This document shows, one piece after another, positions 6,814 through 18,074 of a stretch of 64,000 nt of DNA. The first letter of the stretch is position 1; each line of letters begins with the position of its first letter. The position numbers were made by a program, and so were the translations under genes. The DNA lies in assembly GCA_030546905.1 (NCBI GenBank), contig JAUOPI010000012.1, positions 1 through 64,000 on the forward strand, given 5' to 3'. Below the pieces are notes generated by a model. It did no database searches. It was not told the origin of the DNA and was given only the letters and a program-made list of their open reading frames with translations. The stretch comes from Granulosicoccaceae sp. 1_MG-2023 (lineage in GTDB: Bacteria; Pseudomonadota; Gammaproteobacteria; Granulosicoccales; Granulosicoccaceae).

Positions 6814-8616
6814 TTAGTCGCCGTCAAGGAAACTGCGGAGAGTTTCTGAGCGGGTCGGGTGGCGCAGTTTGCGCAGTGCCTTGGCTTCGATCTGGCGAAT
6901 ACGTTCACGGGTGACGTCGAACTGTTTGCCGACCTCTTCGAGGGTGTGGTCGGTGTTCATGTCGATGCCGAAGCGCATGCGCAGGACTTTGGCTTCACGC
7001 GGGGTGAGGCTGGCGAGTACCTGATGGGTGGTTTCGCCCAGACCCTGACCTGTGGCCGATTCGACCGGCGAGAGGATGTTGGCATCCTCGATAAAGTCGC
7101 CGAGATGGGAATCTTCGTCGTCGCCGATGGGCGTTTCCATGGAGATCGGCTCTTTGGCGATTTTCAGGACTTTGCGGATTTTGTCTTCCGGCATTTCCAT
7201 TTTCTCGGCCAGCTCTTCGGGCGTGGCTTCGCGTCCCATTACCTGCAGCATCTGCCGTGAGATACGGTTGAGCTTGTTGATCGTTTCGATCATGTGCACC
7301 GGAATACGGATAGTGCGGGCCTGATCGGCGATCGAGCGGGTGATGGCCTGACGGATCCACCAGGTCGCGTAGGTGGAGAATTTAAAACCGCGGCGGTGTT
7401 CGAATTTGTCCACGGCTTTCATCAGGCCGATATTGCCTTCCTGGATCAGGTCGAGGAACTGCAGGCCGCGGTTGGTGTATTTCTTGGCGATGGAAATAAC
7501 CAGACGCAGGTTGGCTTCGACCATTTCCTTTTTCGCGCGGCGGGCTTTGGCCTCGCCCATGGACATGCGGCGGCTGATGTTTTTGATCTGGCTGATCGAC
7601 AGGCGGGTTTCCTGCTCGATGCTGCGCAGACGCTGCTGGCAGCGCTCGATGTCTTCTTTGAAGCCGGCCAGTTTGTGCGCGTAGGGCTCGTCAACGGCCA
7701 GTGCCGATTCCAGCCATTCGGCGCTGACTTCGTTACCGATAAAGCCGTTCAGGAAGGTCTGGCGCGGCATGCGGCAGTGCTTGACGCAGATGTCGCGTAC
7801 GGTGCGTTCCTGGGCTTTGATCCGGTCGACCTGATAGTTCAGGCGGGTGGTCAGCTCGTCCACATAGGCCGGGGTGTATTTGAATTCGAGGAAGATTTCG
7901 ACGGTTTCGGCCAGCGCGGCTTCGAGCTCCTCGTCTGAGGTGATGCCTTTCTCGATTTTGCGTGAGGCTGCGGTATAGGCCTTACGCAGGGCTTCCATAC
8001 GCGCTTTGACTTCGTCCAGATCCGGGCCGGTGTCGGCCGGAGTGTCGTCGTCATCATCGTCGGAAGACGGCGCAGCCGGTGCGGGGATTTCGTCGTCGAG
8101 GTTGACGAAGCCGGTCAGCAGGTCGTTGAGACGGGCTTCTTCGGCGATCACCGCGTCGAAACGCTCCAGTGTGCGTTCGATGGAGGCCGGGTAGGTACCG
8201 ATCGCGGTCAGGGCTTCGCGCAGGCCTTCTTCGATGCGTTTGGCGATTTCGATTTCGCCTTCACGCGTCAGAAGTTCGACGGTGCCCATTTCGCGCATGT
8301 ACATGCGTACCGGGTCGGTGGTGCGGCCGAACTCGCCATCGACCGAAGCCAGTGCGGCGGCGGCCTCATCGGCGGCGTCTTCGTCGTCCGGATTTACAGA
8401 GGAATCGGACAGCACGATGCCGTCGCTGTCGGGCGCGACTTCGCTGACAGTGATTCCCATGTCATTGATCATGCCGATAATTTCCTCGACCTGATCAGGA
8501 TCCACAATACCCTCGGGCAGGTGGTCGTTAACTTCCGCGTAGGTCAGGAAGCCTTGTTCCTTGCCCCTGGCGATAAGTTCTTTCAAGCGCGATTGCTGAT
8601 TCTGATTAATTGCCAT
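6814..8616 (-). CDS. rpoD: RNA polymerase primary sigma factor RpoD (sigma-70)
   Basis: 600 aa. Region 1.1 begins [20 protein letters not shown]; region 1.2 has [16 protein letters not shown]; an acidic stretch ([10 protein letters not shown]) lies in the non-conserved domain. Region 2 has [20 protein letters not shown] and the -10-binding [15 protein letters not shown]; region 4 ends with [20 protein letters not shown]. The length fits the E. coli protein. I start at ATG 8616 because the protein then begins as in relatives; the frame remains open 13 codons further. It directs housekeeping transcription. It is divergent from tkt. Confidence 0.97.
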   Translation of the reverse strand: MAINQNQQSRLKELIARGKEQGFLTYAEVNDHLPEGIVDPDQVEEIIGMINDMGITVSEVAPDSDGIVLSDSSVNPDDEDAADEAAAALASVDGEFGRTTDPVRMYMREMGTVELLTREGEIEIAKRIEEGLREALTAIGTYPASIERTLERFDAVIAEEARLNDLLTGFVNLDDEIPAPAAPSSDDDDDDTPADTGPDLDEVKARMEALRKAYTAASRKIEKGITSDEELEAALAETVEIFLEFKYTPAYVDELTTRLNYQVDRIKAQERTVRDICVKHCRMPRQTFLNGFIGNEVSAEWLESALAVDEPYAHKLAGFKEDIERCQQRLRSIEQETRLSISQIKNISRRMSMGEAKARRAKKEMVEANLRLVISIAKKYTNRGLQFLDLIQEGNIGLMKAVDKFEHRRGFKFSTYATWWIRQAITRSIADQARTIRIPVHMIETINKLNRISRQMLQVMGREATPEELAEKMEMPEDKIRKVLKIAKEPISMETPIGDDEDSHLGDFIEDANILSPVESATGQGLGETTHQVLASLTPREAKVLRMRFGIDMNTDHTLEEVGKQFDVTRERIRQIEAKALRKLRHPTRSETLRSFLDGD

Positions 8617-8680
8617 ATGACGTGAGATATCGATTCTGAACGAGCGAAAATCCAAACCCGCAAGGTTAGCGGAACGGTTG

Positions 8681-8710
8681 ACTTAAGTCCAATCTTTTGC
8701 TTGGTGTCAA
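8681..8710 (-). promoter_or_regulatory. Possible sigma-70 promoter for rpoD
   Basis: On the minus strand a perfect TTGACA (8705-8710) is followed, about 17 bp downstream, by a TTAAGT-like -10. The rpoD start lies about 65 bp further. The rest of the 385-bp divergent region (8617-9001) holds no recognisable gene; tkt promoter elements must also be there but I could not define them. Confidence 0.45.
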
Positions 8711-9001
8711 ACTATGGTCAGTGCAGCAGAAATCAACCATCCGGGGCGGATTTCTTTCGCAACAGGCCGCTTTTTACCATGCAGGCAGGTAATTAGCGCC
8801 AGCTGCAGCGGGAAATTTAGCCGTAATCTGTAAGCATCTGCATCGCGTATCAACTAAGTATTTGATTTCTGCAAAAGCGGTTAAGCCTTTGTATTGAAGC
8901 GTGATGCCCTTAGCAGTATTGTTCCGCTTTTGCCCGCCGGCCTTTGTCTCGGCGGCGCGGGCTTTACCCCCAAACACGAAATCACTGAGGTTCTGGTCGT
9001 T

Positions 9002-11002
9002 ATGGCTGATCGAAAGAAACTGGCGGATGCCATCCGGGTTCTGAGCATGGACGCCGTGCAAAAGGCACGCTCCGGGCACCCGGGGGCGCCGATGGGAATG
9101 GCGGACATCGCGGAAGTGCTGTTTAACGATTATATGCGGCACAACCCCGCCAACCCGCAATGGCCTGACCGGGACCGCTTTGTTATGTCCAACGGTCACG
9201 CTTCCATGCTGCCGTATTCGGTATTGCACCTGAGCGGCTACGACCTGTCCATGGACGACATCAAGAACTTCCGCCAGCTGCACTCCAAAACCCCGGGCCA
9301 CCCCGAATACGGTTATGCGCCGGGCATTGAAACCACCACCGGCCCGCTGGGGCAGGGCGTGAGCAACGCGGTCGGTATGGCGCTGGCCGAGAAAGTCCTT
9401 GGTGCGCAGTTCAACAAACCCGATTGCACGATTGTCGATCACTACACCTACACCTTCCTCGGCGACGGCTGTCTGATGGAGGGGATTTCCCACGAAGTCT
9501 GCTCGCTGGCCGGCACTCTGGGGCTGGGCAAGCTGATTTGCTACTACGACGATAACGGCATCTCCATCGACGGCGATGTGATCGGCTGGTTTGCCGATGA
9601 CACCCCGGCGCGTTTTGAGGCCTACGGCTGGCAGGTGATCCGCGATGTTGACGGACATGATGCGGCCGCGCTGATCGAAGCGACACAGGCGGCGCGCGCT
9701 GAAACCTCCCGTCCGACACTGATCTGCTGCAAAACCGTGATCGGCAAGGGCGCGCCCAACAAGCAGGGCGGTCACGATGTCCACGGCGCACCGCTCGGTG
9801 ATGAAGAGATCGCAGCTGCACGCGAGAACCTGGGCTGGACTCTGCCGCCGTTTGAAATGCCCGACGATGTTTACGCCGGCTGGGATGCACGCGAAAAAGG
9901 CGCGCAGCTCGAAGCGGACTGGAACGCGCAGTTTGAGGTTTATCGCAGCAAATACCCGCAGGAAGCGGCCGAATTTGAACGCCGCATCGCCGGTGAGCTG
10001 CCGGCTGACTGGGCTGAAAAAGCCTCCGCAGCGATCGCAGAAATCAACACTGCCGGTGAAAGCATCGCCACCCGCGTGGCCTCGCGCAAGGCGCTGGACG
10101 CCTTTGCTGCACACCTGCCGGAATTCCTCGGCGGATCGGCTGACCTGACGCCGTCCAATAACACCTTCAACAGCAGCAGCGTCTATATCAACTCCGACCA
10201 CGGACCGGAGCAGAACTTCGCCGGCAATTACCTCTCTTACGGGGTGCGCGAGTTCGGTATGAGCGCAATTATGAACGGTCTGGCGTTGCACGGCGGCTTT
10301 GTGCCTTACGGCGCGACCTTCCTGATGTTCTCCGAATACGCCCGCAATGCGCTGCGTATGGCCGCGCTGATGAAAATCCGCAGTATCTTTGTCTACACTC
10401 ATGATTCGATCGGTCTGGGCGAGGACGGCCCCACTCACCAGCCGGTCGAGCAGTTGCCGACCTTGCGCATGATCCCCCGCATGAGCGTCTGGCGGCCCTG
10501 CGATACGGTCGAGACCGCGGTCGCCTGGCGTCACGCGATCGAGTACCGCGAAGGCCCGAGTTGCCTGATCTTCTCGCGCCAGAATCTGGCTTTTCAGTCG
10601 CGCACGCCAGAGCAGATCGACGCGATCGGCCGCGGTGGTTATGTGCTGCGCGATTGCGACGGCACGCCGGAGGTGATTGTGATTGCCACCGGTTCTGAAG
10701 TGGCGCTGGCCGTGGCCGCGGCAGAAAAGTCCGCCAAGCGTGTCCGTGTGGTGTCTATGCCGTCGACAGATGTCTTCGATGCGCAGCCACAGGACTACCG
10801 CGACAGCGTTCTGCCGCCTGAGGTGACGCAGCGCATTGCTGTCGAAGCGGCGATTGGCGATGGCTGGTATAAATATGTCGGTCTGCAGGGTAAGCTGATC
10901 GTGATGGACAGTTTCGGTGAGTCTGCCCCCGCGGGCGAGTTGTTCAAAGAATTCGGCTTCACTGAAGAGCGGGTATTGGAGGCGATCGACTCTTTCGCTT
11001 GA
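9002..11002 (+). CDS. tkt: Transketolase
   Basis: 666 aa from ATG 9002 ([17 protein letters not shown], the usual start; the frame extends 36 codons upstream without family similarity). Thiamine-diphosphate motifs: GHPGAPMG near residue 25, [12 protein letters not shown] (the GDG...N-type metal site, with DDNGISIDG), and the pyrimidine domain with [19 protein letters not shown] and SRQNL. It transfers two-carbon ketol units in the pentose phosphate and Calvin cycles. Together with gap, pgk and pyk it forms a carbon-metabolism cluster read in one direction. Confidence 0.97.
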   Translation: MADRKKLADAIRVLSMDAVQKARSGHPGAPMGMADIAEVLFNDYMRHNPANPQWPDRDRFVMSNGHASMLPYSVLHLSGYDLSMDDIKNFRQLHSKTPGHPEYGYAPGIETTTGPLGQGVSNAVGMALAEKVLGAQFNKPDCTIVDHYTYTFLGDGCLMEGISHEVCSLAGTLGLGKLICYYDDNGISIDGDVIGWFADDTPARFEAYGWQVIRDVDGHDAAALIEATQAARAETSRPTLICCKTVIGKGAPNKQGGHDVHGAPLGDEEIAAARENLGWTLPPFEMPDDVYAGWDAREKGAQLEADWNAQFEVYRSKYPQEAAEFERRIAGELPADWAEKASAAIAEINTAGESIATRVASRKALDAFAAHLPEFLGGSADLTPSNNTFNSSSVYINSDHGPEQNFAGNYLSYGVREFGMSAIMNGLALHGGFVPYGATFLMFSEYARNALRMAALMKIRSIFVYTHDSIGLGEDGPTHQPVEQLPTLRMIPRMSVWRPCDTVETAVAWRHAIEYREGPSCLIFSRQNLAFQSRTPEQIDAIGRGGYVLRDCDGTPEVIVIATGSEVALAVAAAEKSAKRVRVVSMPSTDVFDAQPQDYRDSVLPPEVTQRIAVEAAIGDGWYKYVGLQGKLIVMDSFGESAPAGELFKEFGFTEERVLEAIDSFA

Positions 11003-11160
11003 TCGTCTCAGAACCCCCGGCGTCCTTCGCAGAGGGGGAATAATACGGCATCGTCAGCAACGTTGCCTCGGCCCTTGCTACTCAACGTCATACGGCTTCA
11101 TGACGGGCAAGGGCCGGCTAAGACGCAGTCAATAGCGTTACATCAATCCTAGTCGGTGCT

Positions 11161-11194
11161 GCCGGCTTGTCATCACACCGTGATGCAGGCCGGC
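11161..11194 (+). promoter_or_regulatory. Long imperfect inverted repeat before gap
   Basis: GCCGGC at both ends and an inner CATCAC/GTGATG with a 3-nt spacer form a nested, slightly imperfect palindrome 37 bp before the gap start. No T run follows, so a terminator is unlikely. It may be an operator or an mRNA leader hairpin. Nothing else is recognisable in 11003-11230. Confidence 0.3.
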
Positions 11195-11230
11195 GCATAA
11201 TTATCTCTATCTATACGGGAGCGTGTAACT

Positions 11231-12232
11231 ATGACACTCAGAGTCGGAATCAATGGATTTGGCCGGATCGGCCGGATGGTGGTTCGTGCCGCGGCAAAGG
11301 ATTTCGCCGATATCGAAATCGTTGCTGTGAATGATTTGCTGGATAACGATTATCTGGCTTATATGCTGGAGTACGATTCCGTACACGGCCGTTATCCGGG
11401 CAAAATCCGCGTCGAGGGCGAAACCATGTTCCTCGATGACAAACCCGTGCGCATGACCGAAGAGCCGGACCCGTCCAAACTGGCCTGGGGCGATGTCGGT
11501 GTGGATCTGGTGCTCGATTGCACGGGCATTTTCCTGACCGCCGAAAAAGCACAGGCCCATATCGACGCCGGCGCGCCGCGGGTGTTGATGAGCGCCCCTT
11601 CCAAAGATGACACGCCGATGTTTGTTTACGGCGTTAACCACGAAACCTTCGACGGCCAGGCGATTGTCTCGGCGGCATCCTGTACCACCAACTGCCTGGC
11701 GCCGGTGGCCAAGGTGCTGGACGACAACTTCGGCCTTAAACGCGGCCTGATGACCACGGTTCATGCCGCCACTGCCACTCAGAAAACCGTTGACGGCCCG
11801 TCCAAAAAAGACTGGCGCGGCGGACGCGGTATTCTGGAAAACATCATTCCGTCTTCCACCGGTGCCGCCAAAGCGGTTGGCAAGGTACTGCCGCAGCTCA
11901 ACGGCAAGCTCACCGGTATGGCGTTCCGCGTGCCGACTTCCGATGTCTCGGTGGTGGATCTGACCGTGGAGCTCAACAGCGGTGCTGATTACGACGCCAT
12001 CTGCACGCAAATGAAAGCCGCCGCTGACGGGCCCATGGCCGGTACGCTGCTCTACACCGACGACAAAGTGGTCTCAACCGATTTCCGCACCTGCAGTGCT
12101 GCGTCGGTGTTTGATGCCGGTGCCGGTATCGCGCTGGATGACACCTTCGTCAAGCTGGTGGCCTGGTATGACAACGAATACGGCTACACCTGTAACATGT
12201 TACGTCTGGCGCAGCACGTCTGCTCAGCGTAA
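11231..12232 (+). CDS. gap: Glyceraldehyde-3-phosphate dehydrogenase
   Basis: 333 aa. N-terminal NAD-binding motif [15 protein letters not shown] (Asp near 34) suggests NAD preference. The catalytic Cys is in [15 protein letters not shown], and a His in [10 protein letters not shown] completes the site. The C-terminal [13 protein letters not shown] is typical. It catalyses the reversible oxidation of glyceraldehyde-3-phosphate to 1,3-bisphosphoglycerate, between transketolase and phosphoglycerate kinase in the gene order and in metabolism. Confidence 0.97.
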   Translation: MTLRVGINGFGRIGRMVVRAAAKDFADIEIVAVNDLLDNDYLAYMLEYDSVHGRYPGKIRVEGETMFLDDKPVRMTEEPDPSKLAWGDVGVDLVLDCTGIFLTAEKAQAHIDAGAPRVLMSAPSKDDTPMFVYGVNHETFDGQAIVSAASCTTNCLAPVAKVLDDNFGLKRGLMTTVHAATATQKTVDGPSKKDWRGGRGILENIIPSSTGAAKAVGKVLPQLNGKLTGMAFRVPTSDVSVVDLTVELNSGADYDAICTQMKAAADGPMAGTLLYTDDKVVSTDFRTCSAASVFDAGAGIALDDTFVKLVAWYDNEYGYTCNMLRLAQHVCSA

Positions 12233-12374
12233 GCGGTGAAGCAGGGCGGATACGGGCGTAAGCGACTGATTTTGGTCAGAGTTCCGGATTATCGCTCAGA
12301 ATCCGGCGCAAAAACGCGTAGAATCCGCGACCAGTCATTCAGCAATGCTTAACTGTTCTTAAGGAGTCTCGCTT

Positions 12375-13556
12375 ATGTCCATCATCAAGATGACCGACCT
12401 GGATCTGGCCGGTAAACGTGTGCTGATCCGTGAGGATCTCAACGTGCCGGTCAAAGACGGCAAGGTCACGTCAGACGCCCGTATCCGCGCTTCACTGCCG
12501 ACCATCCGCCATGCGATGGAAGCGGGCGGCAAAGTGATGCTGATGTCGCATCTGGGCCGCCCGACCGAGGGCGAGCCGGCCGATGAGTTTTCCCTGGCGC
12601 CGGTGGCGGCGCATCTCGGCGATCTGCTCGGCAAGCCGGTTCGGCTGGTTAAAGACTATCTCGATGTGCCGCCGCAACTGAACGACGGCGAGGTTGTGCT
12701 GCTGGAGAATGTCCGGTTTAACGCCGGTGAGAAGAAGGACGACGAGGCGCTGGCGGCCCGCTACGCGGCGCTTTGCGATGTCTATGTGATGGATGCCTTC
12801 GGTACCGCGCACCGCGCCCAGGCCTCAACGCACGGTGTCGGCATCAAAGCCCCGGTGGCCTGTGCCGGACCGCTGCTGGCCGGTGAGCTCGATGCGCTGG
12901 GTAAGGCTCTGGACAATCCGGCCCGCCCGCTGGTGGCGCTGGTCGGTGGTTCCAAAGTCTCGACCAAGCTGACCGTGCTCGAATCGCTCTCCAAAGTGGT
13001 CGATCAGCTGATCGTCGGTGGCGGTATCGCCAACACCTTTATCGCCGCAGCCGGTCATAACGTGGGTAAGTCCTTGTGCGAAAACGATCTGATCGATACC
13101 GCCAAGCAGCTCACCGCCAATGCCAAAGCCAACGGCGGCGATATTCCGGTGCCGGTGGACGTGGTTTGCGGTAAGGAATTTTCCGAAAGCGCTGAAGCGA
13201 CCCTCAAAGACGTCGCCGATGTGGCCGACGACGATATGATTTTCGATATCGGCCCGAAGACTGCAGCGCAACTGGCAGAGGTGATCCGCAATGCCGGCAC
13301 CATCGTCTGGAACGGTCCGGTCGGCGTGTTCGAGTTCGATCAGTTCGGTGAAGGCACCAAAACCATTTCCATGGCCATTGCCGAAAGCGACGGTTTTTCC
13401 GTGGCCGGCGGCGGTGACACCCTTGCGGCGGTCGATAAGTACGGCATTGCCGATAAGGTTTCTTATATTTCAACCGGAGGCGGGGCGTTCCTGGAGTACC
13501 TTGAAGGGAAAGTCCTGCCGGCGGTCGCGATGCTGGAAAAGCGCGCCGCTGACTGA
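12375..13556 (+). CDS. pgk: Phosphoglycerate kinase
   Basis: 393 aa, the usual bacterial length. Diagnostic segments are [46 protein letters not shown] and the nucleotide loop [11 protein letters not shown] near the C-terminus. It makes ATP from 1,3-bisphosphoglycerate. An AAGGAG ribosome-binding site precedes the start. It follows gap after 142 bp that include a 7-bp inverted repeat (12284-12306) without a T run, so read-through from gap is possible. Confidence 0.97.
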   Translation: MSIIKMTDLDLAGKRVLIREDLNVPVKDGKVTSDARIRASLPTIRHAMEAGGKVMLMSHLGRPTEGEPADEFSLAPVAAHLGDLLGKPVRLVKDYLDVPPQLNDGEVVLLENVRFNAGEKKDDEALAARYAALCDVYVMDAFGTAHRAQASTHGVGIKAPVACAGPLLAGELDALGKALDNPARPLVALVGGSKVSTKLTVLESLSKVVDQLIVGGGIANTFIAAAGHNVGKSLCENDLIDTAKQLTANAKANGGDIPVPVDVVCGKEFSESAEATLKDVADVADDDMIFDIGPKTAAQLAEVIRNAGTIVWNGPVGVFEFDQFGEGTKTISMAIAESDGFSVAGGGDTLAAVDKYGIADKVSYISTGGGAFLEYLEGKVLPAVAMLEKRAAD

Positions 13557-13568
13557 TTCCGGTAATCC

Positions 13569-13614
13569 ACCCGCCGGCGGCGATCTGTGTGCCGGCGGGT
13601 ATTTATGATGTTTT
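13569..13614 (+). terminator. Terminator-like hairpin between pgk and pyk
   Basis: A perfect 10-bp stem, ACCCGCCGGC (13569-13578) with GCCGGCGGGT (13591-13600), and a 12-nt loop are followed by an AT-rich stretch with TTTT at 13611. The T tract is delayed, so termination may be partial; pyk begins at 13647. Confidence 0.45.
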
Positions 13615-13646
13615 ATTTTCTCTATGAGATCCGGAAGCGCTGACAA

Positions 13647-15080
13647 ATGAGACGCACCAAAATTGTAATAACACTCGGCCCGGCAACGGATAATCCGCAG
13701 TCGATTGAAGGATTAATCAAAGCCGGTGTGGACGTATTCCGCATTAACTTCTCCCACGGCTCGCAGGAAGAGCACGCCAACCGCGTGCGCATGATCCGCG
13801 AACAGGCCGAAAAGCTTGGCGCAATGGTGGCGATTCTCGGCGATTTGCAGGGGCCGAAGATCCGGATCGACCGCTTCCGCGACGGACCGGTGACCCTGGA
13901 AAAAGGTGCGTCATTTGTGCTTGATATGCGTCTGGGCGCCAACGACGGTACCCTGGAACGTGTCGGCGTGACCTACAAACCTCTGGCCAAAGACGTTAAA
14001 GCCGGCGACACGCTGGTGCTGGACGATGGCCGTCTGGTGCTGAAGGTCGATAAGGTCGAAGGGGATGAGATTTTCACTACCGTCGAAGTCGGCGGTGTGC
14101 TGTCCAACAACAAAGGCATCAACCTCAAAGGCGGCGGCCTGTCAGCTGAGGCGATCGGCGAGAAAGACCGGAACGATATCAAACTGGCGGCTGACCTGGG
14201 CGTGGATTTTCTGGCCGTGTCCTTTCCGCGTTGCGCCGATGATATCAATCTGGCCCGCAGCCTGATCCGTGAAGCCGGTGGTCGTGCGCACATTGTGGCC
14301 AAGATCGAACGGGCTGAAGCGCTGGAAGAGCTGGATGCGATTCTGGAGGCGACCGATGCGATTATGGTCGCGCGTGGCGATCTGGGTGTGGAAATCGGCG
14401 ATGCCGAGTTGCCGGCGGTGCAGAAAGACCTGATCGCCCGTGCCCGTTCCGCCAATAAGATCGTTATCACCGCCACCCAGATGATGGAGTCGATGATCGA
14501 AAACCCGATCCCGACCCGTGCTGAGGTGTTTGATATTGCCAACGCCGTGCTCGACGGCACCGATGCGGTGATGCTGTCCGGTGAAACCGCCGTCGGCAAA
14601 CACCCGATCAAGGCGGTGCAGGCCATGAGCGAGATTTGCGAGCGCGCCGAGCACCACCCGCAGGCGAGTAAGTCCTATCACCGCCTGGACAACGAGTTCA
14701 ACGAAGTCGATGAGTCGATTGCGATGGCGGCCATGTACACGGCCAATCACCTGAAGGTGCGTGCGATCGCGGCACTGACCGAGTCCGGCCGGACCACCCG
14801 CTGGATGTCGCGGATCAGCTCGATGATGCCGATTTACGCGCTGACGCCGCACGAAGTGACCTGTCGCAAAGTCTGTTTGTACCGTGGTGTGTATCCGGTG
14901 TTTTTTGATCCCAAACACGACAATGTCACCGATATCAACCGCGATGTGATGCGTCTGCTGTATCTGCGCGGCAAGGCCGATAAAGGCGATCTGGTGATTA
15001 TCACCAAGGGCGATGTGATGGGCGTGGACGGTGGTACCAGCTCCATGAAAATTGCCCGGATGGAAGACTGGGTCGACTAA
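13647..15080 (+). CDS. pyk: Pyruvate kinase
   Basis: 477 aa. Motifs: TKIVITLGPAT at the N-terminus, RINFSHG, KIERAEALE with the catalytic Lys, MVARGDLGVEI and ITATQMMESMI. The C-terminal regulatory domain has LTESGRTTRWMS and GTSSM near the end. It converts phosphoenolpyruvate and ADP to pyruvate and ATP. It closes the tkt-gap-pgk-pyk cluster and is followed by a strong bidirectional terminator. Confidence 0.97.
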   Translation: MRRTKIVITLGPATDNPQSIEGLIKAGVDVFRINFSHGSQEEHANRVRMIREQAEKLGAMVAILGDLQGPKIRIDRFRDGPVTLEKGASFVLDMRLGANDGTLERVGVTYKPLAKDVKAGDTLVLDDGRLVLKVDKVEGDEIFTTVEVGGVLSNNKGINLKGGGLSAEAIGEKDRNDIKLAADLGVDFLAVSFPRCADDINLARSLIREAGGRAHIVAKIERAEALEELDAILEATDAIMVARGDLGVEIGDAELPAVQKDLIARARSANKIVITATQMMESMIENPIPTRAEVFDIANAVLDGTDAVMLSGETAVGKHPIKAVQAMSEICERAEHHPQASKSYHRLDNEFNEVDESIAMAAMYTANHLKVRAIAALTESGRTTRWMSRISSMMPIYALTPHEVTCRKVCLYRGVYPVFFDPKHDNVTDINRDVMRLLYLRGKADKGDLVIITKGDVMGVDGGTSSMKIARMEDWVD

Positions 15081-15100
15081 AGCCGGTTTCGCATGGCATC

Positions 15101-15128
15101 AAAAAAGGCCGCATCAGCGGCCTTTTTT
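15101..15128. terminator. Bidirectional terminator between pyk and purC
   Basis: A perfect 12-bp stem, A6 plus GGCCGC (15101-15112) with GCGGCC plus T6 (15117-15128), has a 4-nt loop. It serves the converging pyk and purC transcripts. Confidence 0.9.
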
Positions 15129-15148
15129 GTGTCTGCGGCAGGGCCGGT

Positions 15149-16039
15149 TCAGGCGCCGAGGCGCTCGATGGCTTCGCGGTATTTGGCGGCGGTTTTATCG
15201 AGGATTTCCGCCGGGATTTCCGGGCCGGGTGCGGTCTTATCCCAATCCAGCGATTGCAGGTAGTCGCGGATAAACTGCTTGTCGAAGCTCGGCGGATTGC
15301 TGCCTTCCTGCCACTGGTCGGCCGGCCAGAAGCGTGATGAATCCGGTGTCAGGATTTCATCCATCAGGGTCAGGTTGCCGTCTTCATCGAGGCCGAACTC
15401 GAATTTGGTGTCGGCGATAATAATGCCGCGTCCGGCGGCGTACTCCGAGGCTTCTTTGTAGATGCGGATGCTCACGTCACGGATCTGTTCGGCCAGCTCG
15501 CGGCCGATGCTGTTGACCATTTTGTCAAAGCTGATGTTCTCGTCGTGATCGCCGACCTCGGCCTTGGTCGCCGGGGTGAAGATAACCTCGGGCAGCTTGC
15601 AGGCCAGATTCAGGCCCTCGGGCAGGGCGATACCGCAGACCGCGCCGCTGGTCTGATAATCCTTCCAACCCGAACCGATCAGATAGCCACGCACCACCGC
15701 CTCGACCGGCAGACCCTTGAGTTTTTTTACGATCATGGAGCGGCCCTGTGCCTGCGCATACTCGGCCGGATCGGGCAGTACGCTTTCCAGCGTCAGGTCA
15801 CTGAGATGATTGGGTACGATGCCGGCCATACGGTCGAACCAGAAATCCGACAAACGGGTCAGCAGCTGGCCTTTGCCGGCCATCGGTGTGGGCATAATCA
15901 CGTCGAACGCGGAAACGCGGTCGGTGGCGATAATAAGAATGTGTTTCTCGTCTACCTGATAAATATCGCGGACCTTGCCGCGGTAGATCAGGGGCAGGGA
16001 CTGGATCGAAGTTTCGTAGACGCAGCTGGTGTCGGTCAT
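15149..16039 (-). CDS. purC: Phosphoribosylaminoimidazole-succinocarboxamide synthase
   Basis: 296 aa, the longer PurC type similar in length to yeast Ade1 rather than the roughly 237-aa E. coli type. Motifs: [40 protein letters not shown] and [11 protein letters not shown]. It joins aspartate to CAIR in purine synthesis. It is divergent from purE-purK across a 169-bp gap that must hold both promoters; I saw no operator I can name. Confidence 0.95.
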   Translation of the reverse strand: MTDTSCVYETSIQSLPLIYRGKVRDIYQVDEKHILIIATDRVSAFDVIMPTPMAGKGQLLTRLSDFWFDRMAGIVPNHLSDLTLESVLPDPAEYAQAQGRSMIVKKLKGLPVEAVVRGYLIGSGWKDYQTSGAVCGIALPEGLNLACKLPEVIFTPATKAEVGDHDENISFDKMVNSIGRELAEQIRDVSIRIYKEASEYAAGRGIIIADTKFEFGLDEDGNLTLMDEILTPDSSRFWPADQWQEGSNPPSFDKQFIRDYLQSLDWDKTAPGPEIPAEILDKTAAKYREAIERLGA

Positions 16040-16208
16040 GGGGGTGGTATCGCGTTAAATCGAAAAACGCGATTCTACCTGAAATGGCGTGATTTCGCGC
16101 CTCACAGAGGCGCAGACCGCGCGCCGTGGCGAAGAAAAATCCCGGACCTCTGGCGTATTGCAGCAAAATCCGCGAAAATGCGCCGTTTGATTCCGTCCGG
16201 AGTAAACA

Positions 16209-16706
16209 ATGGCAGATCCGCTTGTCGGCGTCGTAATGGGCAGTAACAGCGACTGGCCCGTCATGAAGTCGGCCGTCGAAACCCTGGAGCGCTTTGGCGT
16301 TGCCTGTGAATACCGAGTTGTATCCGCTCACCGTACACCGGATCTGTTGTACGACTACGCCTCACAGGCGCAGTCGCGTGGTCTGAAAGCAATTATTGCC
16401 GGTGCCGGCGGGGCAGCCCATTTGCCGGGTATGCTGGCGGCCAAAACCGTGGTGCCGGTGCTGGGCGTGCCGGTGCCGTCAAAACACCTCAAGGGCGTGG
16501 ACTCGCTCTATTCCATCGTGCAAATGCCCAAGGGCGTGCCTGTGGCGACCTTCGCCATCGGCGAGGCCGGCGCGATCAATGCGGCGCTGTTTGCCTTGCA
16601 GATGCTCGGCACCGGCGATGCGGCCTTGCAGCAGGCGCTGAATGAGTTCCGCGAAGAGCAGCGTCAGGTCGCACTTAACATGACCCTGCCGCCGGACGCG
16701 GAGTAA
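16209..16706 (+). CDS. purE: N5-carboxyaminoimidazole ribonucleotide mutase
   Basis: 165 aa. The class I PurE signature is clear: [34 protein letters not shown] and [24 protein letters not shown]. It shifts the carboxyl group to make CAIR. purK begins 5 bp after its stop, so the two are co-transcribed and act in consecutive steps. Confidence 0.96.
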   Translation: MADPLVGVVMGSNSDWPVMKSAVETLERFGVACEYRVVSAHRTPDLLYDYASQAQSRGLKAIIAGAGGAAHLPGMLAAKTVVPVLGVPVPSKHLKGVDSLYSIVQMPKGVPVATFAIGEAGAINAALFALQMLGTGDAALQQALNEFREEQRQVALNMTLPPDAE

Positions 16707-16711
16707 GCAGC

Positions 16712-17848
16712 ATGATTTTGCCGGGTGCGACACTGGGGGTAATGGGCGGCGGTCAGCTGGGCCGCATGTTTGCGCTGGAAGCGCTGCGCATGGGCTACCG
16801 TGTGGTGGTCTTTGATCCGGACAAAAACAGTCCGGCCGGGCAGATTGCCCATCAGCATCTGTGTGCCGCTTATGACGACCGCAGCGCATTGGACGAGATG
16901 CTGCAGGCCTGCGACGCGATCACCATCGAATTCGAAAACCTGCCCATCGACAGCCTGGTCTATCTGGAGTCGAAGGGGCAACTCAGTCCGCCGTCATCGG
17001 CGGTGCGCATCGCCCAGGACCGTTTGCTGGAAAAGAACTTTTTCCGCGACCACGGTCTGGCAACCCCGCGTTTCCACATTATCGAGTCCGACGCAGATGT
17101 GACTGCAGCCGTGGCCGAAACCGGCTTGCCGGCGATTATCAAAACCGCGCGTTTCGGTTATGACGGCAAGGGGCAGGCGGTTTGCGAAAGCGAAGAAGCC
17201 GTGCGCGAGGCGTTTGCCGCGCTGGGCGGCGTGACCTGCATCCTCGAACAGCGCATTGCGCTTAAAACCGAGATTTCGGTGGTGCTGGCGCGTTCGGCAG
17301 CGGGTGTGGTGACACCGTTCCCGCTGGCGGAAAACACCCATACTAACGGTATTCTCGATGTCACCGTGGTGCCGGCGGCAGTGGATGAAACCCTGCGTAA
17401 CACAGCGCTGGATCTGGCCACGCGGCTGGCCGATGCGCTCGCTTATGTGGGCGTGCTGGCGGTTGAGCTGTTTGTCAGCGAGCAGGGGGAAGTCCTGCTC
17501 AACGAGATCGCACCGCGGCCGCATAACAGCGGCCATTTTACTCAGGACGCGACGATCACATCCCAGTTCGGGCAGCAGGTCCGCATGATGTGCGACTTGC
17601 CGGCCGGATCACCGGACTTGCGTTGTCCGGTGGTTATGCTGAATCTGCTCGGCGATCTGTGGGGCGACTCGCAACCGGATTGGGCCGCGGTGCTGGCTGA
17701 GCCGGGGGCAAGCCTGCATCTGTACGGCAAGGCCGAAGCCCGCGCGGGACGCAAGATGGGCCATATCAACTTCCTCGGCGCGGATACGGCAGCTCTGAAA
17801 GCAGCTGCGCTGGCGTTCAAATCCCGCCTTGACCGGCGCAAGTCCTGA
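16712..17848 (+). CDS. purK: N5-carboxyaminoimidazole ribonucleotide synthase
   Basis: 378 aa, an ATP-grasp enzyme. The N-terminal LGVMGGGQLGRMFALEA is typical of PurK; IIKTARFGYDGKGQ binds ATP, and EIAPRPHNSGHFT is the diagnostic segment. It carboxylates AIR with bicarbonate and ATP and feeds PurE encoded just upstream. A short hairpin (17875-17895, TCCGGCAC with GTGCCGGA) follows the stop but lacks a T run. Confidence 0.96.
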   Translation: MILPGATLGVMGGGQLGRMFALEALRMGYRVVVFDPDKNSPAGQIAHQHLCAAYDDRSALDEMLQACDAITIEFENLPIDSLVYLESKGQLSPPSSAVRIAQDRLLEKNFFRDHGLATPRFHIIESDADVTAAVAETGLPAIIKTARFGYDGKGQAVCESEEAVREAFAALGGVTCILEQRIALKTEISVVLARSAAGVVTPFPLAENTHTNGILDVTVVPAAVDETLRNTALDLATRLADALAYVGVLAVELFVSEQGEVLLNEIAPRPHNSGHFTQDATITSQFGQQVRMMCDLPAGSPDLRCPVVMLNLLGDLWGDSQPDWAAVLAEPGASLHLYGKAEARAGRKMGHINFLGADTAALKAAALAFKSRLDRRKS

Positions 17849-18074
17849 AGCGTCAATAAAACGTCAAATTCATCTCCGGCACGGTCAGTGCCGGAAAACT
17901 GTCTCCTCTTAACAGGCCTTTCTGCGCCTGAATCCTTTCTGATACAGCATCAAGCGGCTTGAACCGCTGGTATGAAACTCGCTATCAGCACAGCGGACGC
18001 GGCGTTTAACTGCCGCGATAAACCTTGTTCCGGTCAGGCCAACTGTATGCACTGACCGGCAGAGAGTGTTGCCG

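Noticed and set aside
8774-10534. 586-codon open frame antisense to transketolase
   Set aside because: It mirrors a certain gene; the translation has no motifs, and such long antisense frames are expected in GC-rich coding DNA.
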